Origin: Aaosphaeria pasadenensis
Lineage: Eukaryota; Ascomycota; Dothideomycetes; Pleosporales
DNA: 64,000 nt
NCBI GenBank assembly: GCA_022813625.1
Contig: JAKLMB010000018.1
Location: 721,052 to 785,051, forward strand
Direction: 5' to 3'
In this document: positions 11,638-23,313 of the stretch, piece by piece
How positions within the stretch are numbered: the first letter of the stretch is position 1
Layout of the letters: each line of letters begins with the position of its first letter
The notes under the pieces: model-generated
Told to the model about the DNA's origin: nothing
Databases searched by the model: none
The model's input: only the letters and a program-made list of their open reading frames with translations
Made by a program: the position numbers and the translations under genes

Positions 11638-12781
11638 GATGACTGTAGTCGGCGCGAAAATGTGAGTATGAAGATGGAAGAGCGTGCCAGAAAAGAGGTG
11701 GGTTATTTCGTAGATATGAACCTACACGTTACACCGGAAAATCTCATAGGGTGTAGAGAACAAGGACTCGGGTCTGTGTGGTACGCGGAGGTGCGGCTGC
11801 GCCAGTGCAACACACATTTATCTCAGATGGGCGGCGAACATAGATAGTATCTCGCAATAATGCTCAACTATGCTCGAGTCAATGGAAACGGTGGGGTTGG
11901 ACGACTTAAGACCCCGAAGCCCTAGTAGCCCTAGCAAGTAGCATGGTGCTTTACGCGCATCTGCACCATTTTGAGAGGTCAAACTGAATTCTCTAGAACG
12001 AATACATATTACAAGAGAAAGGCTTCTTACGAGAAGAACTCGGTCGATGCAGCAAAAGGGTGTTGTGATCATCCTGTTGTGCACCCTAAGAAGAATGGCG
12101 CAGTCTCCAAGCGAAACATTGATGATTCCCGAGAGCTACACCCACCACGGCAAGGGTAACCCAACATCGGCATTCAGATAATCCCCGAAGATCCTGTCAA
12201 TGAAGCCTCATTGGATTCCCTTGCTGTGTAGGTCTACAGAGCATCTCCTTAGAGCATTACATGACGCCACCAACAGCAATAGCATAATGCAGCCGTGCCG
12301 CTGAGAACCCGCCTTGAGAGGGTCAACGAGCAGATTGTGGGACCGAGATGCGATCACACTCGATTGCCCTGCTGATCTTGACAACTTCTGGAGCCGCAGA
12401 ACACCTAAGTTGGTTGCCTGCCTTGGCTGTGCTGGTTCAGTTGGCTTTGTCTAGAACCAAAGAGGAAAGTGTATGTGAATTGATGCTGCGCCATTGCAGG
12501 CAAGTCCCTTTATTTCCAGCTCCTGATCAGCCAAATGTAGCCGTTGTTTGACCGATGTGCCGCTGATGATCAGACTATTTCGGGAACTAGGTAAAGCGGC
12601 CTTATGGCATGTCACAGTCATAACCTTGCGAAAGGTACATCTCGCTGTGGATTCTCGTGATGAGGAGCGTGGCGCCTCTGATTCCCATTGTTCTTTATTG
12701 GTGGTAAATGGAGTGAAGTCTGCTATTTCACTTCCAGTTTGCGAAGCTCAAAGGCAATCTGTAAAACACATCCCACAAGAG
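11638..12781. other. Divergent intergenic region
   Basis: About 1.1 kb between the divergent rhodopsin-like gene and the P450. No gene is seen. It is presumably the promoter region for both. Confidence 0.45.
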
Positions 12782-14530
12782 ATGGGTTTCATAAGCGCGT
12801 CGCTTGATGCGCTCGACGGAAGCGTAGCTGCAAAGATTATTTTGGTCGCTGGTTTACTACTTGCAGTTCGTGAGCCAATTCTCGATGCCTATGGGTTACA
12901 CACACTGACGAGATTCGTTCTAGTACCCAATCACAAATGTGATTTACAATCTCTACTTCCATCCTCTCGCAGGTCGTTTTCCGGGACCAAAATCATGGCA
13001 GGCATCACGCCTGCCCTATGTATATGCACTTATATCCGGAAACCTGATGGCCAGATTGAGCGAGTTTCATGAGAAATATGGTCATCAAGTGCGACTGGCT
13101 CCGGATGAAATTTCTTTCTCTAATGAGGATGCCTGGACTGATATTTACACATTTCGTCGTGGTCACAAGAGGGCCATTCGAGATAAAGCTTACCTGGCAG
13201 GTATGATTTATTGACATTGATGTGAGATACAGAGGATAGAGCACGTCGGGCTGGTCACCTCTGTTGAACTACGCGAGCTTGACTGACCATCTCCAGCGCC
13301 GAATAATGAGGTCGATAACATCATCACAACGACTGATGCCAAGTTCCATGCACGAGTTCGCGGTCTCCTTTCACATTCGTTCACAGACGATGCGCTGCGG
13401 TCACAGTATCCCATCCTCGAGCGACACGCTGGTACCCTAGTCACTCAATTAAAATCTGTTGCTGCTTCGAGCCCCACTGCCACAGTCAATATAACGGACT
13501 GGGTCAATTTCTTCACCATGGACGTCATCGGAGATCTTGCTTTCGGAAAACCATTTGGTTGTCTGGCCAGTGGCGACTATCACGATTGGGTCCGCACTCT
13601 ATTTCACTATCTCCAGTTCATGAGTCTGGCCGTGGCTCCGGGGTTCTTTCCTTCCTTAAAGATGGCAATAGAATGGATGATGCCGCGTAGCCTGATGGAA
13701 GGCGTATTGAAGCACCAAGCCCACGCATACGAGCAGATCAACCGGCGCCTCGAAAGCAAAACTTCGCGTCCAGACTTCATGACACCTTTCCTCAGAAAGA
13801 ACGGGAATTTCGAAACCATGTCAAGAAAGGAGATTTTGGCAACATTTAACTTCATAATAATTGGTGGTAGTGAAACCAGCGCCACCGTCTTAACTGGATT
13901 GTTTAGTCACATTGCGCATGACGAACGCATTCGAGGGAAGATCTGCAAGGAGATCAGAAATCGGTTCAAGACTGAAGATGATATAGATATAGAAGCACTC
14001 AAAGAACTTCCATATCTCGACGCAGTCATACAAGAAGCCTTGCGGTTGTGCAATCCCATTCCTTGTGGCTTGCCTCGTGTAGTACCCACGGGTGGAGACT
14101 TCTACTGTGGAATTTATCTCCCACCAGGCGTATGTATTGTATCTTCATTCTATGAAGCGCGCTAATCATGCTATAGACACGAGTCACTGCACGCTCATAT
14201 GTTATGAATCGCTCATCGGAATATTTCGCTCGCCCAAAGGAGTTCGTACCTGAACGTTGGTTTCCTATTGCAGAGCGCCCGACCGAGTTTGCAAATGATC
14301 ATCTGGATGTTAGTCATCCTTTTGCCGCCGGATTCCACAATTGCCTTGGGAAGCAGCTAGCAATGACGGAACTAAGAATTGTACTCACACGACTGCTATG
14401 GACGTTTGATATTTGGGCAGATGAGGCTTCGGCCAAGTTTGAAGATTTCCCTATTGTTTTGATGGTACAAAAAAGTCCACTACATCTACGAATCAAGGTT
14501 CGCGACGACATCAACACTGCTACAATATGA
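12782..14530 (+). CDS. Cytochrome P450 monooxygenase
   Basis: Four exons fit and give 515 aa, the usual CYP length: 12782-12865, 12924-13200, 13297-14129 and 14177-14530. Exon 1 encodes an N-terminal membrane anchor (AAKIILVAGLLLA) and uses a non-consensus GTTCGT donor, so the first intron is the least certain part. Landmarks: YNLYFHPLAGRFPGPK after the anchor; I-helix oxygen-binding motif G310-G-S-E-T314; K-helix E367-A-L-R370; KEFVPERWF; and the heme loop FAAGFHNCLG with the ligand cysteine at about 454. The heme loop has His where most eukaryotic CYPs have Arg. It is an ER-bound oxygenase of the fungal CYP type common in terpenoid clusters, and probably oxidises the diterpene made by the two synthases; substrate not shown. 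Confidence 0.87.
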
Positions 14531-14613
14531 AGAATAGATGCTGTGTATTAGCACAATACTTATACCCCACGCGCCCAGCAACCGATGTATTGTTTCTTAA
14601 TTTCTTCACCTAT

Positions 14614-17118
14614 CTAGATCTTGTCGGGCGGGACGAGGCATAAATGCCTTCCAGACGGTCCGCGAATGCCAATCAGTGCCAGTGTTTGATTTGGTCGTGT
14701 TACAGGCACGTTAGACGATGTGCGCTCCCATGTACCGCAGCCTATCCCATCATGTGCAAGACGCTGTAGCTGAAACGTAGAATTAGAATTCCATTCCATA
14801 TGTCTTGCAGCTTTCATGGTGTCATATAGCGATATCTGTGTCGAAGCCCGCGACAGGTCGGTCACGCGTCTTTCAGCATGGAGCGTTTCTATCTGTCGTG
14901 TTCTGTTCTTGAACTCTGTGTCGGCGGGATTTGACGAGTTTTGAATATTCTCAGCGAGCTCAAAATCTCGAGGACGCGAATAGGTAGACTTGTGGAGCTG
15001 CCCGATGACAGGTTCGAGGCAAAATTCGAGAATTATGAAGATTGCCCCGAGGCTCAAAATCAGGGAAAGCCCTAAGACGCTGAAAGAAAAGAACTTTGTA
15101 CTGATAAGTTTCTATGAACGAATCAGTATCATCCCACGTAATCGCCTCAAATCATTTACTCACTTGGTTTTGACAAGCACGTTTTGCTGCAGTGTTGTTT
15201 GATTCTGGACGCCTCCAGGCATCATGAAGTTTTGCCGTTGGGGGCCCTTCACTTGCATCTGCAAAGACATCCTGCAAGCTAGCAAGAGAAGCACTCACGA
15301 TATTTTCCATCTCAATCTGCCACTGGTTGGATGGAAGCACACCCTGGTTGCCGGAGAATAAACTGTGCCGTGCTGCTAATGCAGTTGGTCCTGCAAATTG
15401 AACCAGGTTGATCATTGTTAATCGACTCCTTTTGAAAATCGAATATACCCACTCAAAGGTTTCTCGCTGACTATCTGTATCCCATAGTTTACTTGTAGAT
15501 TGCTGGTAGTTCATGTATTCTCCACGGAGCTCTTCGCAGCGCGGTTGTATAGATTTACCGGTATTGGGATTACAGATCTGTTGTTGAGTAGTGCACCCTA
15601 CCGTACTGATCATGGCATCCTTCGTAAAGTATCTTGCTACCACTTTACCTGTAGCCAAGTTCCTCGTCATTGGACCTTCTCCATGGGCAGAGAACCAAGG
15701 ATCGTCAACCTTGTTTTGAAAAACAACATAGGGTGCTGATAGAAAATACAGTGCCAGGTCTGCATTGGGGACCAGAAGTTGGGGAATGGGTTCGAAACGT
15801 ATAGCCCGATTTAGGCTATTGTTCTGATATGCTTCAACAAACCTATTGCAATGTTATTACCAAGTTTTTGACAGACTATGTTATGGAAAACTATGCTGAC
15901 ATACCCCAATTCATAGTCTGAATCTAAACCAAGGCTGTATTTGCTCATAGTTCTTGTATACGGCATGCCCTTCTGAAAAGTATAGTTTTTGTATTCCGGG
16001 AAGTTCATATTGTTCCAGGAACCGTAGTAGACACGAGTGAAATTGACGGGTACGTTGCTGTTATTACGATCGATTTCGGTCTCGATTGTGGTGTAACCGT
16101 CTGCTTTCAGTGGAGCGCACTGATGTACTATACGTAGAGAGAACCTGTCTTTCGGGGGCGCGTTAATTCCTAGATCATCATGAATGTTAATATAGCCAGT
16201 GTCGAGTCGAAGGTTTCCTGTCGTGGAATGGCATATCTCATCTGAGAATGGACAAGGCGCATTTGAGTCAACTTGAAGCGCGAGTCGCGGCTTTACGTAG
16301 AATCGACATCGATCCGTCCCAGCAGTGTTACCCTCCCCGTAACAAGTACGAACGTAGTCAAAGAAACCCTGGGCACGTCTCGCATCCTGCGATCTGGCGG
16401 CATCTAACAAAGTGATATTGTTGAGGATGGTGTCAAGGTCAAGTATGCCACAATTCCTCCCAGTCAAGAGAATCTCATTGCCATCATTCGTGGTAACATT
16501 TGAGGAGAATATGCCAGCAATGGTAAAGCAGACGGAGATCGTGATCGCAGCTGCCGTGATCGGAAGCAGCCTTCTGTACACTTTATCTGCAGCTTTACTG
16601 TAATCGTTAAAACCCAAATCTCGAGGAAGTCTCTTTTTGCAGATGCCACGCCTGACCACATTTGTTCTGAACTGAATCGGGACAAGCATCCGATTCTGAC
16701 ATCTTGTAGCAGACATGGGTGATCAAAAGCTTTAAAGCTGCACAATCGATTCTTATAGAAATCGTCCTGCGTACCTTTTCTTCCATACAATCATCATTTC
16801 TAGTAACTGCCACGCTGCACTCAATGCTGCTTCATTATTCCGTAGGAGGGCCTGACGTTGATGATATATGCCGTCTTGAGGACTCGAAGGCTTCGAAAGA
16901 AAACAGTGGAGCATAAAGCAGATGATGCGCCAGAAACTTCGACCAGCAGTTGCAACGAAGAGGGCTAAGAATGCGACAAGAAGTCCCCCATTGCGGCGTG
17001 TTAAAGTGACCGTTGCTCCTTGTATCTTGCCAGAGGACCAATTCGTCCAGAAGCCGACGTAGGCGTCATGGGAATGGATACCACTCTGAAGTTGCGCACT
17101 CATTGTCGTGGCGAGCAC
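14614..17118 (-). CDS. Large membrane protein with central extracellular domain, unknown function
   Basis: Exons fit as 17118-16775, 16702-15905, 15842-15164 and about 15093-14614, giving about 766 aa (start at 17118, or five codons later at 17103). Hydrophobic helices occur near the N-terminus (LLVAFLALFVATAGRSF), around residue 150 (LPITAAAITISVCFTIAGIF) and near residue 620 (VLGLSLILSLGAIFIILEF). Between the last two lies a region of about 450 residues rich in Cys pairs and NxS/T glycosylation sites, so probably extracytoplasmic. The architecture matches a widespread unnamed fungal transmembrane family. No catalytic motif was recognised. It is convergent with the P450, with only 83 bases between the stops. 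Confidence 0.72.
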
Positions 17119-18379
17119 TTAACAGTAGGGAGAAGATGTAGTTTGGCCTACAGAGTGAAGTATGCGATGAGCTTAGTTATGTTGAAATTTGGATGGAGCC
17201 CTCGTATACGCTTATTTGTATGAAGCCGCTTTTAGCTGCGCTCTGCAATCTGATGCACGCCTTTACATGCATGCGTGATAACAGCAGCTTCTTGTGAGCC
17301 TATTAGCATGCAGAAACTATTGACCCAAGCGAATCTTGGTGTGTCTGGCAATATGGAGGTACGTGAAGATCAACTCCAGCTTACAACAATCCATTGGGCA
17401 TTGCAGCCTGCCTAACCCTAGCTTTTGGAGCAACCCATGTATCGGCTACTTGAACCCAGCAAATGAAGTGTTATCACCTTTGGAATGAGCTGAAAAGAGG
17501 CAAATCCGATAACTCATCAATTGTCTCTGTAGGCATGCATACCCCTTTGATGCAAAATGTTATGTTCTGTTCCCTTAAAATGTTCAACATCTCCGCAGTC
17601 TTGGCACAGAACGCCACTGTTCTACAAGTAGGAACTGCTGCTCAACCTACATAGCCGCAGCATACACAATACAATGTGAAAAACGGCCTTTCCCCTTTCC
17701 ATTTTCCGGCCGTTATTTCTCGAAGAGACGATAATATCGAATCCTCGATATTGGACCGTTGATGGTAAGTTTTCGGTACACATTGCGTGACCCTCCCTCC
17801 GCGGTTGAGATATCTTTATGAGTAATAGTTGGTGTCTCCATTTAGATGAATTACATGAATTCATGTAGAGAATATTGACTAGTCTGACATTCCAATGACA
17901 ATACGGCCAAGTTGAATCTTAACCTCCATGCTCCTCGTAGTACGTCTGATGCAAGTCCTTGGCAGTCAGTATCTAGAAGTTCACGAAAACTCGATACAAG
18001 CCAACCCCTTCCCATACATCGATTGTCAGCAGCATAGTCAAGCGTGTCTGTCTCTTTTATATCAACACTATTACCTTGTCCTACAAACTAAATATTTCCG
18101 TAATTGTGGCGTTGACTTGAGGGCAACCTTATTATAGTCTTCTTGAATAGATCGAAGTCATATTTTAAATTAACGGATTGATTCAGATCAAGATAACGCA
18201 GGGCCGAAAGCGTGCTGAACACACACTCGGATTTGGTGTTGGAATCAACTCGGATCACCTCGGTCTATCATTCCAGCGAAAATGCCACGCTAAAGTCGCG
18301 ATTGGTCCCACGCCAGATTCACATAAAAGAACGGCATCCCACGAGCTGGGTAGCAAACACAAATATCCTCAATCACACA
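17119..18379. other. Intergenic region
   Basis: About 1.26 kb between divergent genes. Nothing coding is supported. The open frame that runs in phase upstream of the hydrolase (from 18212) is a hydrophilic, low-conservation extension, so I place the hydrolase start at 18380. Confidence 0.45.
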
Positions 18380-19231
18380 ATGGATCCTCGCACTCTCTTC
18401 GCTGCTGATGTAGCGTGGCCTTTGTGGGATCAGGAACCTATCGAAGGGGCGTTCGAGCTGGAAAAACCAAACAACCAGGCGGACCAATCCGTAGTTCTCT
18501 CCGTTAGTCGACCTTGGCTCTTTGGATATGAGCCTCCAAGCGGCTCTAGAAATGGGCGATCGGTGCTCATTTTAGGAGGCGGTGGCTACACACAGTTGAT
18601 GGTCGGGCGTGAAGGGATTCAAGTTGCACGGTGGTTGGCAAACCTAGGATTCTTCGCATTTGTACTTGTGCATCGCTTCCCAAACGCCGCGAACGGGCCG
18701 CAAGCACCATTGGACGATGCGAGGAAGGCCCTCAATTTGATCGAAGAGAAGGAATTTTCCCCTCAAGGACAGGGAGTGTGCGGCCTTTCATCTGGGGGCC
18801 ACCTGGCGGCCGCGCTACTTTCAGAATTCCCCCAGCAATGGACGCCTTCTGCGAGGAACGTACCCAAGATTCATTTTGCGATCATTGGATATGGTCCGAT
18901 ATCGACGAATGCTGCAGGCCGAACGATTGTTCCTAACAAAGCGGCATTAGAGCCACCTGAGAAACAGGAGTTATATCAGGTCGTGCAGCCAGATATTCAA
19001 TTAGTCGCTCCCGCCCCACCAACCTTCATCGTTTACTCAGGAAACGACCCTATTGTCCCTGTAGTGAACGCATACAGACTATCTGAGGGTATCACAAAAG
19101 CTCGAGGTGTTGTAGAACTCCACGTTTTTGCAGATGCGCCGCATGGATTTGCTTTAGACACAAAGGATCTACCCGTGTCAAGCTGGCCCACCTTGTGCCA
19201 GGAGTGGCTACGTCAGCAAGCACTTTTGTGA
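18380..19231 (+). CDS. Alpha/beta hydrolase (BD-FAE / esterase type)
   Basis: Single exon, 283 aa from the ATG at 18380 (MDPRTLFAADVAWPLWDQ). An in-frame ATG further upstream exists but lies before the recognisable domain. The oxyanion-hole run ILGGGGYTQL, the nucleophile elbow G-L-S137-S-G, the acid in YSGNDPIVPV (D223) and the base in DAPHGFAL (H255) form a complete catalytic triad in the right order. This is the BD-FAE/acetylesterase-like branch of the superfamily. No signal peptide is seen, so it is likely cytosolic. A role as deacylase or lactone-forming enzyme in the diterpenoid region is possible but unproven. Confidence 0.83.
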   Translation: MDPRTLFAADVAWPLWDQEPIEGAFELEKPNNQADQSVVLSVSRPWLFGYEPPSGSRNGRSVLILGGGGYTQLMVGREGIQVARWLANLGFFAFVLVHRFPNAANGPQAPLDDARKALNLIEEKEFSPQGQGVCGLSSGGHLAAALLSEFPQQWTPSARNVPKIHFAIIGYGPISTNAAGRTIVPNKAALEPPEKQELYQVVQPDIQLVAPAPPTFIVYSGNDPIVPVVNAYRLSEGITKARGVVELHVFADAPHGFALDTKDLPVSSWPTLCQEWLRQQALL

Positions 19232-20027
19232 GATTGATAAACCACGAAAATCTTATCTGTATAGATGGCAGGGTGGTCCAAAGGACGTGCAAATTAAGTA
19301 CTCAAGAATAGGCCGTATGCAGTAAAGAAGTCAAAGGCCTTGCAAATGTACGTATAGTCGTTCATATTGTGGTGTAGCAGGATAGATGAGGCTATTCGGG
19401 GATCACGTGTATGGGGAAAGGTACTAGGTAGGGCATAGATAGATCGATCAGGGCTGCCGAGAGAGATCGAGGCATCAACCACCTACCTCTGGAGGCCTAT
19501 CGACAGAGTCAAATACCTACTTTTCCTACCCATCCACCGATTGCGGGTCGTGCCTGTGATGCTCCCTACTACAGAGGCGTCTATACGCGGCAATACGAAA
19601 TATCAGTAGAGGACCTGCCGTGCCTTCTGTGGATCTGCGAAGGCAGAGTCTCGATTGCTACACGATAGAAGCACCGAAGGATTCTGAAAGATGAAAACTA
19701 GTGCATACATATGGTCTTGAGCCCCCGCTTGTGATAAGAGCTTCTAACGCATTTCAGATTGCTGTACATTTGCACCCATTACGTGGATACGGAGTCTAAA
19801 ATTATCAAAGATGGACCGGGCCAGGGGGCATCTAAGCGCTTTCCAGGCGCTTGGACAGCACCAATCGAACTCTAAAAAACAGATCTGCGAGTACTCGTGA
19901 TGCTTCAAATCCTCCAAAAAAACGAATTGCGGTAAACTAACAAGCAGCTTGAACTGCTGAGAATTCCCTTCTATTGTCCACTTTTCATAAAGATCACTTG
20001 TCTAATAACATCTTGCGATTTCATCAA
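19232..20027. other. Intergenic region
   Basis: About 0.8 kb between the hydrolase and the broken kinase gene. No coding or RNA signal recognised. Confidence 0.45.
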
Positions 20028-21464
20028 ATGCTTGACATTAGTCAATACCAAATCGGCTCAGCCGCGGAGGACTTTGCGCGTTACGCTAAAGGCGGGTTCC
20101 ATCCTACTCTTCTAAATGATCGTTTTAAAGACGGACGATACGAGACTATCGATAAAATTGGGTTCGGATCATTTTCAACAGTACGGCTTGCTAGAGATCA
20201 CCGTAGCTTGCAGTGTCAGTGTAGAGATACGCGCTGAACCTCTGAGGAATCAATGCTATGTTTCATTAAAGATCATCGTAGCAGATAGGTCGCAGACCGA
20301 GAACAACGAGCTCAAGATTTTGCAGCATTTGAAAGAGCAAGGGAAAAACGAACATCCTCGCCAGCGTCATGTGTCACAGCTCCTAGATTCATTCAAATAT
20401 GCAGGGGCAAACGGAGAGCATTTATGCATCGTACAAGAGCTCTTGGGCCCAAGAGTTTCCTCCGTTGCTGAAGAAAGCCAGAACTATCGCCTGGACTACA
20501 AGACCGCTCGCAGCATAACCCGTCAGCTACTCCTGGCCGTTGACTATCTTCACTCATGCGGCGTTGCTCATGAAGGTCTGATTCACGTACCCTACACTGG
20601 ACATGAGCTCATGAGAAGCAGATATTCATTCCGGGAATGTATTATTTCGACTTTCCGAACTGGAGAAGTCCGCCCTTCAGCAGGGAAGATATCTGGATGA
20701 GCCTAGCAAAACACCGAACAGCAGGAAAGATGGCGCCCCTTTGGAGCCTGTAGTCCCCGAGTATTTGGTTGACCCTTTAGAATTGGGCTCGTATGATCGA
20801 GATGAAAATGAAGGAATCCAGCTTGTTGACTTCGGAGAATGTAAGACAATACGTGTGTCTTTCGTAACAGTCTTATTAACTGATCAAGCGTTCCTTATTA
20901 CTGATGTCCCCCCAACAATACACACTCCACTAAGTTTCCATCCTCCGGAACTTGTTTTCAAATTTCCTTTGAACCAAGCTGTTGATATATGGAACCTCGG
21001 TTCAATTGTCAGATAAAACCTTCCTCATCCATGCGCCATCGCTGTACTAATGTATAACTAGACTTATGAGCTCGTCACCGGTCGCTCTCTTTTCGAAGCT
21101 TTCGCCGATGATCGCGTCTTAATACCTTAATTCCAGAGGAATGTTGGCGGGCTGCCAGTTATATGGGTTTTTGATGCAATTGAAAATTTTTTTTTCCAGG
21201 GAGAAACCCAAGAGTATGCATTTTCCTATTTCGAAGAAACGTAAAAGTAACCCATGTGTTTTATTAGATTTTAACTCAGAATGGTGCAAGTCGCTGGAAG
21301 AGTCATTGCGGGTGGATTATGTGAACGAATGGAAATTCGAGACACTAGAAATGACCGACAAAGACTTTCAATTGATTGGGAAGTACCTCAGGCGTGCTCT
21401 CGTGGTGGTTCCATCAGAGCGCGCAACCGCAACAGAACTACGAGACGAAGAATGGGTGTCTTGA
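20028..21464 (+). pseudogene. Broken SRPK-like protein kinase
   Basis: Pieces of one kinase can be read in order: the Gly loop IGFGSFSTVRLARDH, the VAIK-type lysine in CYVSLKIIVADRSQ, a catalytic loop reading AHADIHSGN once a short intron near 20575-20620 is removed, QLVDFGE (DFG), TPLSFHPPELVFKFP with VDIWNLGS, and a C-terminal run GKYLRRALVVVPSERATATEL. This is the fungal SRPK-like family that recurs in accessory regions. After YELVTGRSLFEAFADDRVLIP there is an in-frame TAA at 21128-21130 where the family continues, and further downstream the frame changes again. The stop cannot be removed by a normal-sized intron. I call it a pseudogene. Confidence 0.78.
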
Positions 21465-21696
21465 TAATCCCCATGTAGGGCTTTTCAAGACGTTTGGTAA
21501 GAGATTTTGCGCAGCTATAGTTGGAGACATGGCTGGATTGCGTGGTAAATGGAACATCACTAGTACCATGTTTGTATTTATTGCAGCTGTAGCGCTGGCT
21601 TCCATGGAGTACGAGTTGGATGGTGCAAGGCGAATGAAACATATTACACGTAGTGATTAGATTTGAAGTGACATGAAGAAGTTATAAACTTCCCTA

Positions 21697-23313
21697 TTAA
21701 CATAGCAGATCGGCAACCAGGCCCTGAACAGCTTCGCTTTCCGCCTGCAGGCTCTTCTGGACTTCAAGCACTATTTTCTCTACCCAGCCGCTTAAAAACC
21801 AACAGCCAGAATTCTCCGCCCGTTTGACCAAGAGCGCCCAATGAGCAAGAACAACTAGTGCTATTTGACTCCCCTGCCCTACCATTGTCCTGAAGGAATC
21901 CGGAATCTTAGTGAGCCACATGGCCATGCCCGACCAGGTAGTTTCGAGATCATCCGATGCGAAAGAGACTTCGCAACACTGGATCAATGCGGCAATTGAT
22001 TCCAGTGTGACGAACACCTCGTGGACGTCGAACTTGAAACGTGGTGGGGAGTAGATGTTCGCCATTCGAGTCGGCAATGTATCTAGACGGCTGAGGAGAG
22101 AGGACCTCGTACATTGAGTCGACTCTTCTGGAGATTCGCTTGCATCTGGCGGCGTTACAGATTGCACGATTCTGTTCGCTTGCGCGAATGAGTACCCGCG
22201 ATCATCAGGATTGTATGTTCTTGTGTTGTCCAAATCATTGACGAGATTTGAACGGCTCAGACATTGAATAGCTGTCATCGCGAATTCAAGAGGTGACATG
22301 GTCGCAAACCTCGGCGGGACGTTTTGATTGTGCGGCAGTGCATTTGCTGTCCAGTGTATACACTGAATCAGGCATGATATCCTCTCACTGGCTTGCGATA
22401 ATTGGTCCTGCATACCAGCTGCGGCCGGTTCCACATCGCGCTCCAATTCCCTATCCCGGCTGTCCCTGAAATCCGCGAGGTAGAGAAAAGCCCTTTCGCG
22501 ATGCATTTCCTCGACATCGCGATCCTCCGCGAGGATCGCAAGATGGTACGCAGCGACGGCCATGAGGCCACACATCAACCATCGACAACACAGGGCCTGC
22601 GAGACAATATCGGTTTGCCAGAAGTGAGTAGTGGAGCCCCTCGGAAGCGCAAGACTCGTCTTAGTTAAGAAGTGGTGAAAGTATGTTAATGTGTCCAAGT
22701 TGACCTGGCCTACTGAATCCCTGGAGTCTGCCACCTGATCGTCCTGGAACAGCCGCGGTGGACTCGACTGCTTAGTCTGTCTTTCACTCTTCTCGTCGGA
22801 GATATCATGCTGGTTGATGTCCGGGGTCGGGCTTTTTTGTATGCGTGCAGGTGACGCCACAGTGGAGGACTGCGTAGCTGGAAGAGTAACCTCAAAATAT
22901 CTAATCTTTGTGCCTCGAAAAAAGGTCTGAATTTTCGCTGACCTCGCAAGAGTCGCAAGATCAGATGCCTCACTCAGACCGTGGCTCTCACTCCAATGCC
23001 TTCTCATACGTTTTGAACTCGCGCATAAGTTTCCACACTCAGGCGCAAGACAGCGAAAGCCATCGAGGAGTGGCAAGGCGTTGATTGGCGGAGTGGACGG
23101 GGCCGGAAGAGGCACATCATCAGGTTCGAAAAGCTCAAGCTTGGATAGCGATGATAGCAGAGAGTGTCTCTCTTCGCGGTATATCTTATGTCGAAGTAGG
23201 TGGCTCTTCAGTGCACTTTTCTGAATCGCGTATTGGCATTCTCGACAAATGAGGATGCCGTATGTAGGGTCATGTTGGAGTAGATCGTGGGTGCCAAAAC
23301 GGATTGGTGGCAT
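21697..23313 (-). CDS. Zinc-finger, transcription-factor-like protein (OrsD/DUF3505-type N-terminus)
   Basis: Single exon, 538 aa. The N-terminus (LICRECQYAIQKSALKSHLLRHK) is a C2H2-like segment of the kind found in OrsD/DUF3505 (PF12013) proteins. A second Cys/His set follows (FRCLAPECGNLCASSKRMRRHWSESH). The C-terminal 250 residues, ending in LVVLAHWALLVKRAENSGCWFLSGWVEKIVLEV, resemble the regulatory region of fungal Zn2Cys6/C2H2 transcription factors ('AHWA.LL...CW.L.GW'). It is therefore probably a nuclear regulator. It is the only regulator-like gene near the diterpenoid genes, about 2.5 kb beyond the hydrolase, so it could be pathway specific; that is inference. Nothing looks broken. 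Confidence 0.68.
   Translation of the reverse strand: MPPIRFGTHDLLQHDPTYGILICRECQYAIQKSALKSHLLRHKIYREERHSLLSSLSKLELFEPDDVPLPAPSTPPINALPLLDGFRCLAPECGNLCASSKRMRRHWSESHGLSEASDLATLARSAKIQTFFRGTKIRYFEVTLPATQSSTVASPARIQKSPTPDINQHDISDEKSERQTKQSSPPRLFQDDQVADSRDSVGQVNLDTLTYFHHFLTKTSLALPRGSTTHFWQTDIVSQALCCRWLMCGLMAVAAYHLAILAEDRDVEEMHRERAFLYLADFRDSRDRELERDVEPAAAGMQDQLSQASERISCLIQCIHWTANALPHNQNVPPRFATMSPLEFAMTAIQCLSRSNLVNDLDNTRTYNPDDRGYSFAQANRIVQSVTPPDASESPEESTQCTRSSLLSRLDTLPTRMANIYSPPRFKFDVHEVFVTLESIAALIQCCEVSFASDDLETTWSGMAMWLTKIPDSFRTMVGQGSQIALVVLAHWALLVKRAENSGCWFLSGWVEKIVLEVQKSLQAESEAVQGLVADLLC

Noticed and set aside
12548..12781. Upstream in-frame extension of the P450 first exon
   Set aside because: The conserved membrane-anchor type start begins at 12782; the upstream part has no CYP-like sequence and would make an unusual leader.
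18212..18379. 56-codon N-terminal extension of the alpha/beta hydrolase
   Set aside because: It stays in frame but is hydrophilic and unlike the family. The ATG at 18380 gives the normal length and start.
19974..20027. Upstream in-frame start for the kinase
   Set aside because: The ATG at 20028 is closer to the recognisable kinase N-terminus. The choice is unimportant because the gene is broken.
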